The notes below the pieces were generated by a model. It was not told the origin of the DNA, searched no databases, and saw only the letters and a program-made list of their open reading frames with translations. A DNA stretch of 64,000 nt, taken from NCBI RefSeq assembly GCF_018812025.1, contig NC_063061.1, forward strand, positions 8,402,415 through 8,466,414. Direction: 5' to 3'. This DNA is from Megalobrama amblycephala (Eukaryota > Chordata > Actinopteri > Cypriniformes > Xenocyprididae). This document shows, piece by piece, positions 14,501 through 26,500 of the stretch (position 1 is its first letter; each line of letters begins with the position of its first letter). Both the position numbers and the translations under genes were made by a program.

Positions 14501-17500
14501 GAAGAATGTGTTTGACTGTTTCGTCCAAGTCTCGTGTGTGACACAGTGATCTAAAAAGGCAGCGCTCACATTAAAACGAAACAAAAAAAAAAAACCCACA
14601 TGTCTAGACCTTGCTGTTTTTATTTTTCATTCCACTGCCCTGCCCTGTGTGAACTTCTCATTTAATGGGATAGTTTACAAAACAAAAACAAGATTTTGCC
14701 ATTCTTTTCACACTTTGAGCCTAATGCTCAATTCTGATTTATTGTTCAGATCCAATTTTTTTTTTTTTTTTAACTGACCCGCATGCGCAAAAGAATGATA
14801 AAAAGACGTCAGGCAACACGCCTGACATTAAAGTAAGCGATTTTTTGTTTATTTATTCTGTGATCTGAGAATTGTGACAAATGACGATCTAGAGACACGA
14901 GGCACATGAATTCCAATATGACTGTTCAGATTGAGGTCACATTGCCTCAAAAAACATCTGAACTGTATCGGATTTAGGACCACATATAGATGTGGCCCAA
15001 ATCAGTATCAAAAAGATCAGATTCCTTGTGGTTTGTGCTGTTCACAGTGTCATGACAAAAACAGATCTGAGTCGGATCATGAGCAAAAAAAAAAAAAAAA
15101 CAACAACAACTTTTACCTGCAGTCTGAACTTCGCCCTACTTACCTTCATGTCATTTGAAACCGGTTTGAGAAAGTCTGTTTTTAAGACCATTGGGCCCTA
15201 CTGACGTTCATTGAAAGGACAAAATTGTCTTTAACAGAAGGAAGTCATGCAGATTTTGAACCACATGGAGTGTGATGAATAATTGATGATGAAAATCTTA
15301 ATTTTGAGGGAAGTATCCCTGTATTGGTGCAGACATTTAAATGTAACTGTCATCCCTTTAAGTGCGGAGGTTTACTTGCTTACTTGTTTACTTGCTATGC
15401 AAGTATGTCTTTCTGACCTTCAAAAAACAGGAAGACCTAGATTCTGTTATTGTTTGCTTTTGGTGGACAATAGAATGAAGAATCTTGAATCTGTGGTGTT
15501 TAATACAATCCTCACTTTTTGAGATCAGATGACCTCTGATCCAGTTTAAAATGCACGATTGTGCTGAGTCATCAGGTAAAGGGGAATATCCTAATCCATT
15601 TAAAGTATGAACTCTCTTTATCATTTATTGGCCTCGTCCAACAGTTATCTCCTAATTTTTATGTAAGACTTTTTTTCTTTAAACTTAATCCAATAATAAA
15701 TCCTGTAGTTTATCTGGTAAAGGGTGACCTTAGTAGTGCCATTAGTTTCCAGGGATCACACACACTTAAAGTCATTTTGGATAATGTCAAATGCATATAC
15801 ATTAGCTGTTAAATTACTTTGATCTACTTGTGGTTTTCAGGTTCTGTATGAACCATTTGTCATGTAAATGGTGAAATTCAGGCTTTGTCGCTTTGTAAAA
15901 GATGTCTTTCTCCCTTTTTAAGAAGGACGTAAACCATTCAGTCGTGCACATAGTTTGAGTTGTTAACATTGTTTGTTGGTCATTGTAACCCAACAATATA
16001 AACCCAGAGGTCAAGTTGAATCTTCATTGCTAGTGTTTTTTTATCATGCCGCTGTGCTTCCTCAGCCAGTTTTTCAACCTTTGTGTTTATAAATCATGTC
16101 AATCATTAGACTTGTCACACAGACATTAGCCACATGATCTAGGGGTCAAGCACCAAATTGGATTTATACTTTGGTCTAGAGCCTCTGTTGAGCCTTTCAT
16201 TTGTGACTTCCTTTCAACAGGATATAGTTCTTTGAGAGGAACAAAAGCACAACAGCTTGAACTCTATTGTAGATGAAAGGGATACTCCCGCAGAGCTGAG
16301 GGATATGAGAAATGCCTTCGTAGTTGTTTTTTTTTCTTGATACTCATCCTCCTTTTCTCCCCTCACAGGATCGTCCCCGTTCATTCGATGGCTTCAACAT
16401 GCATTCTCTGGAGAACTCTCTGATTGACATCATGAGGGCTGAGCAAGACACTCTGAAAGGTAAGATAAGAGTCCACGAAAGGAGATTGTGTGTCAAAATA
16501 CCGTATTGATGTCCAGAAACCTTTGTCCCACTCACGTGGTTTAAGTTGCATTGCTATCTCTGTAATCAAATGGAAGCTGGCTTGTACTCCAGTAAGGGGT
16601 CGTTCACACAGAATGTGTTTTTACGTTTCTGCCAGTGTTAATTTCGTTGACGAATATTTTTTTCCCCCACCTCTTTTGTGTTGTCACACTTCAGCTTTTA
16701 ACTCTTTCCCCAACATTGACGAGATTTTCCAGCAAGTTGTAACTCAGTACTAGCCATGTCAGCGAGTTGAATTTTATATATACATTTTTTATACATTTTT
16801 TTGCTCTGGATGAATATTGTTGGTGTTACAGGACTTGAATTTCGGCGTGAGATTGCGGGTATCGCACATAATTTTACTCATTCCCGCTGATTTTGTGCTC
16901 ACTCCCAAAGTGCGCACACATAAAGCCATCTCTCAGTACTAAACTGAGTTATTTTTCGCTGCTTGTCACGCTTAAACAGTATTTGTAACAGTATAATGGA
17001 TCCATGTGTCAGGTCTTAAAGTGACAACAGCCTAACAACCTGCTGCCATATTATGAGATAATATTAAAAATATCTATAGTATATGGAAGTTGTTCCCCGT
17101 GGTATTGATTAAAAATTGTGGCCAGTAAAAATGCTGAGTGGCTGGTGAGCAAAAAAGGTTAATGTCAAGCCCTGCACACAAGTAAGCCAAACATTCGATC
17201 GCATATAGGTCAAAACTGCCTAATGTTACCAAGAAGTATATTGAAACTGCAAGCTTTGGGGGTGTTGAAGGACTCGATCTACTCCATCTGTGTTTTGATC
17301 ATTGTTCTGAATCTGATCCTGACAAAGTCTTTGACAAAACATTTATTTCTCAGCTTTTTGTTCAAAATCATAAGTTTGTTGATTTGATGGAGCTCTTGTT
17401 CTGTGACAGGTTCTTTTTTTTTTTTTTTTTTTTTTTTCATAAATTGGTTGGTTATTGCCTCACTTTTATATTATTCTTTTACGGCAGCTGACAACTGATT

Positions 17501-20500
17501 GCAAGGCATGATACTGGACGCCTCACCTTTGATATCAGTTGTAAATGCATTCAAACAACAATTGAGTCCATGATGTGATTCCAAGCGTTTATTAGAGCAT
17601 GTTCTGGAGCAGACAGTAGATCTAATCTTTTTTCTTTTTTTATGGTCACTGCTGCTGGCTACAGCAGCCTGTTATTTCCCAATTGAGCAGAACAGAATTA
17701 TAATGGGGGAAAAAAAAAAAAATGTGAACAGGCATTAAAAAATTTCCTTTTTGTCTTTGGAGACTTGTTACTTTGTGCTCTCCAGTGGCATTTTACACCC
17801 CGTTTTCTTGCAAACTTATGTAGAATTCTTTAACATCAGATGTGGTACAATTTTTGGTGTGAGAGTGAGCAGCTGTAAAAAGCTGCCCATTAGCGCTGAA
17901 TCATTGCACGCCCACATACACATGCACGTACACACAAACAGAGCAAGAAGAGAGATAAAGCTGTGTTGACCTACAAATAGTGGTGTCTGTGCAGCAGAGC
18001 TTAGCCAGAGCAGTAACTCTAAAGCTACACTATTCTTCATAAACACATCAGCCTGGTTTTAGGACATGGGGTGTGAATTTTATTATGTATGCTCTATTAA
18101 ACTTGTAATCTGTGGCTGTGTTTTTTGAAGGGAACTCTTCCATTTTGTGTATTTTTTTTTTTTTTTTTTTTTTCTTCATAAATGGTAATAAAAACATTTC
18201 CCATAAGGTAATCACTGCTAGAGTCAACGTGAAGTCAAATTTGACCCCGTTTAATTTCTTAATTAACATTACTGGTCGTATTGTCAATGATTTATTAGTG
18301 CATGTTGTTCTGTAAATTAAAATATAAATTAAATGATTAAAATATAAAAAAACAAAGATTACTTTAATGCACTGTGTAATGTAGCTGTCTGTGAATGTAA
18401 ACAATCTGCAAAGTTGTGTAGCTGAAAGTGCAAGATAAATAGTTATTATCTCTCAAAAGAAAGAATCAACTCTAAACCACCTAAATGAGTCTTCAGAAAT
18501 TCGAATCCCACTTCCGTGACACTGGGTAACACATTTGCCTAATGCCCGCTTATGTTCTTACGCTCAAACAGTGTAGCTGCCTGGTTCGTATTGTGTACAT
18601 GTCGAGAAGATACTGGCTGTTTCTCAATTCCAAGTACGCAGAGAACGGACTTGCGTTCTTGTGGAGTCCGGTCTTGCCAGGCGACCTTGAAAGAACGAAC
18701 TCGGAAGGACGCGAGGACACAGAACGCATCATTTGAGAATTGAGATGTGCTGTGATCTTGTTGCTCAACTGACCGTCCCAGCATATTATAAGTGGCTAAT
18801 GCACAATAATTACAACATAACATCACAAACAATTGTCATAACCTATTAAAAGATTTCTTTCATATTATTATAGACATTGTTTTCATATCATTTTATATCT
18901 TTTTATTTCACCGCGTCACGCGTGTATTTATGAAAATGAGTAACCTTTGTGTTAACTTGCATGCTTTGTCAATGTTAAGATTATTTTTTATATTCCAATA
19001 AACATAGCCTACTGCAGGCTTTCTTCAGGTTATCACTTTATTCAAATTAAGCAAAACAAACGGTTTACTTTCACGAGCCGTCACGTATTTGCAAGCTTGT
19101 ATCGGGAATCTCATAAGTGAGAACGAGAACTTTATAGCTTACAGGCTTCCGTATGTCGCCCGCCCGCAGCATCTTCTGGGATTTTTAACGGTTCGATTCT
19201 CTCAAGTTTGCATTCGATGCATCCTCGATATCAAGAACACATCCGGGTACTTTCATGCATCCTCTGTTCTTGCGTTCTTGAGAATTGGAACTGAACTTCG
19301 ACGGTTGATGATGACGTAGAGCAAGAACACAAGGACGCAAGATCGCTTAAGAACGCATATTGAGAAACAGCCACTGTTTTCTAAGTGGTTTTTACAAAAT
19401 GCTTATCCATTAAGGATGGGAGAGTACTCACTTTATTTAGACCAACTTGCTCTTTAGAATCACAACCTGTAAGTATGATTAATTATTGATGTATATATTT
19501 TCTACCGAGTGTTCAAAATGTGTTTTGTATTGTGTGTCTCCGGCTAACGATTTAACTAATTATTGTCTCAATGAAATACTTCTGCCAATCAGCTGTGGCC
19601 CACTATTACCTAAAACTGTATCCATTAATGCAGTTTGTCTGTCGTTCTTACTATTTTGAGTAATGATAAAGGATGGAACAATATTTGATTACAAACTTTG
19701 TTACATCAGTCATTCATGTTATAACGTTATTGCACTGTTATTGATACTGTTAATAATACAGTTCCCATATGTGCACCGCAATAAATTAGAAATATACACA
19801 TCGGTTTGTTGATGGACATACACTTGTTAATGCTGAGGGTGAGGAATTACAGTTGCAACATCTCATACTGTACATCAAACTGAGTAGCTCATCACTGAGG
19901 AATGTCCTGCTCAAGTCGTTCTTGCGTTGGAGGTTCGGGTTGAATAACTAGTTCTTCCAATGTTTCATCATCGGACTCACACTCTGATTGATATGGTACA
20001 TTGTGTATAATCGCTGAGATCCGGAATCCTCCTGACCAGAACTAAAGTTCTGTTATGGTAATGGGCGTTTTGCTGTCGATAAGTGCTATAAGTGGTAGAC
20101 CAATTACAACAAAATGTTCCATCTGGCCAATCAGAGCAGAGCAGACTCGCGGAAAGGAGGCATTTAGAGAGAGTGAATCATCGGAGTCCTTTGAGAACCA
20201 CTGAAAAATGTGGTAATATAAATTATGAGAAAACTAAAGATTTCTTTGACCTTTGATGCATGTAAACCTGTTGTAGTAGACCTCTAAAACAAATCTAGGA
20301 ACCTTTAAAATAGCATAATGGGGCACTTTAAGTCTGCACGTTGTCATTTGAACAGTTGAACAGTTTCACAAACCTTGAAACCTCAAATTTCAAAATGGAC
20401 AGCACTGAAAGTTCAGTAAGTGCGTCAGATGTTGATTCAGTAACTTCTCTGACGGGTTCAGTGAATTCATTCAATGAACAATTCATCAGACTGATATAAA

Positions 20501-23500
20501 GCAGTAGCTCATGAGTTTGTGGGCGCTTTTGAATGATTCACCATAAAAACCGGCTCATAAAAATCATTTGTTTGTGAATCAGATTGTACTGTTCTTGCTG
20601 TATGTTTGTTTTTGCTTACAGCCTTCAAGGGCAACTTGGTTCGGTTGTTTTCTTGCTATGTCAGACATTTTCTTTTGTCTCATCACACTTAGCTCCGACT
20701 GTAAGGTAAAATATATTTTGTTTGCCGTGGCACTGCAGATTCATGGTGTTAAAAACACTGTTTCAGGATTGTCCTCTACAATCAACCTGAATTTAGGCCT
20801 GGTTCTATTAGTGTTAAAAACACACTTTTTCAATCAATTCTTGATGTATAAAGTCTTCTGCCATTTTTTTTTTTTCCTCTAAAAATGGATTGCAAATGCC
20901 ATTTCATATTGACATTAAACAGAAGCATTTGATGTCATATTTTGGATTTTCACACATTTTTAACCATGCTTGATGCTACCCTAAAATTACTGTGGATTTT
21001 TCAAAAGGAACACAATCTGTTATATGGTTTCTTGAATCAAATCTGCTCACCCCCATATACATTACTGTAATTTAATAACCAAATCAGGACAAGCCTCGGG
21101 GTCAGTTTCTCTCCAGAAAAGCATAACTGCACCCTCAGAACCAGAAGGGCGACACTGTAGACACCACCCCAGTGTGGCAGAGATGACCAAACAAGAGACG
21201 GGGAAGAGAAGTAGTCCAGTGTACAAGTTGCTTTGAATAGCTTCCAGCATTGTCCTTTGCCTGTAAAAGAGCTCTCTGTTCTTGCTAAAGCAACAAAATG
21301 GTGTGCTGGCCCTGGCCTCCAGACTGCTCTCGGAGTGAACAGTAGAAGGAGGGGGCTGCCAGAGCCATGTTAACACTTCAGAGAGAAACAATCCATACCA
21401 ACCGTGCTGGTTGTACTTGATGTTTCCTCTCATTCTTCTAAAAGAGGCAGAACGAGGCTGAGTTTAGTATGAGAATGAAAGTGATCTAGATCCGGGAGTG
21501 TATTGTGATACACCCGGAATACGTTCTGACTTGTAGTGAATGGTCATACAAAAAGAGGCACTTTGGAAGTTACATATTTAAAGGGTTATTTCACACAAAA
21601 ATGAAAATTCTGTCATTAATTGCTCACCCTCATGTCGTTCCAAACCTGTAAGATTTTCATTCATCTTTGGAACACAAACGAAGATCTTTTTGATGAAATC
21701 TGAGATTTCTGTCCCTCCATAGACAGCTACGCTACTACCACTTTGATGCTTCAAAAAGTTCATAAAGAGATTGTAAAACTAATCCATATAAATCGAGCTG
21801 GTTTAGTCCAAATTTTCTGAAGAGACTCGGTTGTTTTATTTGATGAACAGATTTAATTTAGGCTTTTATTCACAATTAAACTCAAGCTCAGCCGAACCTG
21901 CTTCACATGCGAGAACAAGGGACAGAAAGCTCTCCGATTTCATTAAAACGATCTTCATTTGTGTTCTGAAGATGAATGAAGGTCTTACTGGTTTGGAATG
22001 ACGAGGGTGAGTAATTAATGACAGAATTTTTGGGTAAACTATCCCTTTAACGCAAGAAACCCTATAAACACACCTTCTGATGTCGGTTTCATCAGCCATT
22101 CCTTGAAAGTGTAGAATGGCATTTTTATGCATGTACACCTTCAACATGGTGAATTCTTGATGTCTGATTCGTGAACAAATGAACCATTTCAGTGAAGTCT
22201 GTACCACAAACTTCAAACTTGCTTGTGAGTTAGCAGTTTGAATCAGTCGTTACCGGGTTCACAAGCGACTCTCTTGGTGAACCACGTACATAACTGCTAT
22301 CCCATCAACTTTTGCCGAGATTTGCTGTTCTGAGATTGAAATCACTTGATTCATGCAAATCCAAGGAGTTTTTATTTGAGGTTGGGGGTGGTTTCATAAG
22401 CCTTCCTATTTTTGTCAAAACTTGTATTATTTAAACTGTAAAGTTGTTTAAATCATATTTTTTGGTCATTTTTACTATAGTCATTGGTGGTGTTTTAAAA
22501 ACAGTGTTGCTTCCTAAACAACATGTAGTTCTACTCTAATATCAGAATTTTCTGACACAGATTCCAAGAGATTTTTAGAAGAAAAACTTTTTTTTTTTTT
22601 TTTTTTTTTTGGCCGGTATACAACACTGTATTCAGACTTATATCAGTCTATATACTGACAGGTTGTTTATATGACAGCATGTAAATCAGTTTTGTTTTGT
22701 ATAAATTAAAAATGGTGTTTTAAAAGCATTTAAACATAGTATTAGTTATGATATAACATAAGGTCCAATTGTGTGGTTGAATCAACTGTAAGGGAAACTT
22801 TGGGTGACATTTTAACTGTTTTTGCTTCTGAACAGCCTGCTTTATCAAGTGAATTTGTAACTTAAAAAACTGAACAAATAACGTATATTCAAGTGGGTGC
22901 ATAATCTTGGAAACTAGAGACCTGTTACCCTCCTGGGTATTAATAAAAACCATGTGTGGATACAAATGTGTTGTATGTCAGTTGATTTATACTCTCCTCT
23001 CTCAAAGGTCGCCTCGGATTCACCCATCCAGGAGGAGACAGCCCCTTGCCCATAAATGGTATGTACATATATTTTATTGGTTTAGTGTGCTTGTGGCTCA
23101 AGCAGAAGGGTGGGCTGGACAGACCCAACAAGCTGTTCGTTGAAATAGTCAGCATGTTTGTGTCTAGGAAGCACTAAAATAGGTTTAGTTTGGAGCACTT
23201 TGTCTTACTTGTTCATTATGCGGTTATTTGATTTGCTGCTTGGACTTGCCCTTTTAGCTGAAATGCTATATGAATGCATTTGAGGCATGCAGATATTTAT
23301 AATTTAGACAATAGAAGGATGTTCGTATGTATATTTAATGTACAGTTATATATCATGTAGGCGTGTATTATCTTGTATTGTTGTGCAAAAATCTCAGTCA
23401 AGCTTGTTTTTTTGGATGTAAAGATATCTTGATTTATTTAATTGTTTAATGTAATTTTTAATGTGAGATGCCATCATTTCAGCTACATAGCTAATTGTTT

Positions 23501-26500
23501 AATGCAAAAAGTGAAATGCAGATAAAATGTAAGTATAAATAAAGACATGTTTTCCCTCTTCTTTTTTTTTCTCTTAATGAAAGTATATTATTTAAATATT
23601 ACGTTATTTACATGCACCAATATAACATATATATTATGTAGCAATAAATGGCACTATCTACAATATATTTTTACAATAATAAAAAATGCCACGTAGAGAT
23701 TTCTGTCAACATTTGTGGATTGTTTAACTGTTTGAACCGTTTCACTTTAGCATTTTTTTCCTACCGAAGTTTAAATCACACATGCTAATAAACGAGCTAA
23801 TACTCACTAAATTGTAGCTTGTTGAGGTATCATGTTTTCAGTGAATAGTCATTTAGTTATCAGTACAGTTAGTAATAGATAGGCTGAATCACACAAGTGC
23901 TTCCTTAAAAAAATACATTCGCCCAGTCTTCTCTGAGTCACTGAGCGAAGAGAATCTAGACCATTTAGTTACACAGTTTAGTTTGAGTCTTGGCCAACCA
24001 ACTGTGTAAATTGTTATTTTTGCAAGATTTTCATTATAACCATCCAAATTAATAAACAAACTGAGTATCTAAAATTGCACATACTTTTCAATACATTAGT
24101 TTAAAACATGAAATTGATACAGTCAGGTTTGTTATAAAAAAAGCATAGTTCCACTGTTCTACTTTAGTTAGAGACTTCAAATTTTCATTGGGTGTGTGTT
24201 ACTTCATGTGTGATCATCTTATTTTACATGCAGCAAGGAATTATGGGAGGCGACGAGGTAAAGAGAACTTTTAAAAAATCCAAATGAGCAAAATGAAAAA
24301 CACTTTCAACGATCATAATTATTGGTGAAATAATCCAGCATCTGCATGAAATGTTTTGGGGCATTGTTAATTGTTTGCATGTACACGTGCAGCCTTCATT
24401 TCCATATGTGTATCGATTGTGTTCCTCTTTCCTGCTGTACTCTGGAGATTTTTTTTGGTGAAGTGTAAATTTGTTTGGGGCTTTTCTGTGGTCTGTGCAA
24501 CCACACACACACACACACACACACACCCCCATCCAGGCCACAGTTGTGACTAAGTCCCTTACATAAAGTCTTGTAAATCAGCTCAGGCCTGTGTTCTGTC
24601 ACGTCAGGAGGAAATTTGCTGGAGTGGCTTGAGCCAGAGCACTAATACTACATCCTCCACCCATCGGCCTGTGTTCGTACTGAAGCTTTAGTGCAAAGCT
24701 ACTTGACTGCGTGCTAGCCATTAACACTTACATTAACACATTTTGACAAAATATTCTCTTAGTTGTAGAAATGCATTTCATAAGCAAGACGCAAAGCAGA
24801 GTACCTAAAACTCCATTCAAATCTGTAATGCACAGCTTATTACTTTAGCGTAAATTTGGCCAACAAACATGCCACCCTACATGTGCACAAATATTTTAAA
24901 GTTAATTTGTTTTTCGGTTCAGGAGTCTAGTTTGTTCATAACTAATATAGTGTAACGTATGTAAATTTAACCTAAAATGTTAATCTGATTTAATTTTGTG
25001 TGCTTAAGGCATTATAAAGTAAACAAACTTCTGTTCAAAATTTGGGGTTAGTAAGATTTACTTGTAAATAGCAAGGAAATTAGAGCTGCACAATATTGAA
25101 GAAAAATGTGATATGCGTTCTTGTTAATGCGATATTCGAGATGTAATTTGTTCATTATTTTCTACGTGTATACACTCAACTACAAAATCACCCCAATGTT
25201 TCTAGAATGATTCATTCTTTACAAATAGAGCTATTCAAGTCACGTTTAACTATCAAATCTGATGTTTATGAAGCATTTGTGAATCCGGAAAAGAGTTTTC
25301 GGGAAGGTCCGTTTTATTACTCCGAATTTACTTGTATATTTACGAAAGTTTCATGAATGAGGTCCAATAAATCTTTCTAACATTAAGCAAATCGCACGCA
25401 AGTAACAGTCACATGCTGTCTGTTCTCTGCTATATGCGTCGACCTAAAACTTTGACTTTTCACAACTTTTTGAAGTGACCTGATAAAATCATTCAGATAT
25501 TGCAAGCAGTTGCGATATGCATATCATTTGCAATGTTTCCATATATTGTACAGCCCTAAAATAAATGATTATGGTTTCCACGAAAATATTTAGCAGCACA
25601 ACTACTTTCAACATTGACTAATATCGAATGATTTTTGAGCATGAAATTATGTGACACTGACTGAAGACTGAAGTAATTGACCCTTCGCAAAGACCCGCCC
25701 CCCCCTTAGTTACTGTTGCTTTGTCCGACAAGCCATGGCGCTGTCACGCCACACAGAGTGAAAAATACATCGCGGAGCAAAGAGGGCACTGACAACACGT
25801 CGACAGACAAGGCAGTGCAGGTTACTTATGATATTCCTACTAGTTCATTTATAGCATCAAATAAACATGAATGAACATGAGAAGGAATGTTGTTTCAAAC
25901 GCGGAAAGATGTAAATACACACTATATTTCAAGTTCAAGTCCACCGAGGTTAATCTTCTAACTCCTGACTGCTTTGTCGGACAAAATGGCGGATATGATA
26001 TGAAGGGTCAATTGCTGCAGAAAATTCAGCTTTGATCACAGGAATACATTTCATTAAAATGTTTATATAAAAATAGACTTTAAATTGTAATAATGTTTCA
26101 CAATATCACAGTTTTTACTGTATTTTTTATTAAATAAGCACATCCTTGGTGAGCAGAAGGGACTTACCGACCTTTCCGACCCCAAAAGTTTGAATGATAG
26201 TGTACACATTCTTCCTTTTAACACAGCTCTCTGTGTAGAATATGAAAATGCTTTATCATTGGACTGAAACTGTGGGCTATAATTTGCTTGATTACAGGAC
26301 CACAGTAGCCGTAATTCAGAAATCCCTACGCTTTCAAAATTGCACAACCCAGATGATGAAATTGTCTGTCCTAGTGTTTCTCGGGCTCAGAATAATCCGC
26401 CAGTGGAATTTATTTTACTCTGTGGTGCACGGATATTGTAACACTGAGATGCACCAAGCAAGGCACAGATAATAATTCCTGCTCCCCCCACCCCCCCCTC

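Larger units (their letters stand above)
2352..16368 (+). other. cpeb4 intron 1 (14.0 kb)
   Basis: Donor GTGTGT at 2352; acceptor CCCCTCACAG ending at 16368. Transposon-derived repeats fill much of 2.8-8.7 kb and 12.2-12.8 kb and are listed separately. The stretches 8.7-12.2 kb and 12.8-16.3 kb are largely AT-rich single-copy-looking DNA with homopolymer and (TG)/(CA) tracts and no coding exon that I recognise. Parts of 9.8-10.5 kb and 13.0-13.9 kb are of higher complexity and could be conserved regulatory DNA, which needs alignment to judge. Confidence 0.9.
16460..23007 (+). other. cpeb4 intron 2 (6.5 kb)
   Basis: Donor GTAAGA, acceptor CTCTCTCAAAG. It contains the inverted-repeat elements listed at 18615-19372 and 21578-22050, poly(T) tracts at 17410-17437, 18152-18172 and 22588-22610, and an open minus-strand frame at 21062-21433 that I do not recognise. 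The remaining DNA is AT-rich with nothing recognisable. Confidence 0.9.

Noticed and set aside
18490..18515. TTCGAATCCC resembling a tRNA B box
   Set aside because: No matching A box at proper spacing and no cloverleaf; the surrounding sequence recurs near 46.8 kb as a dispersed repeat.
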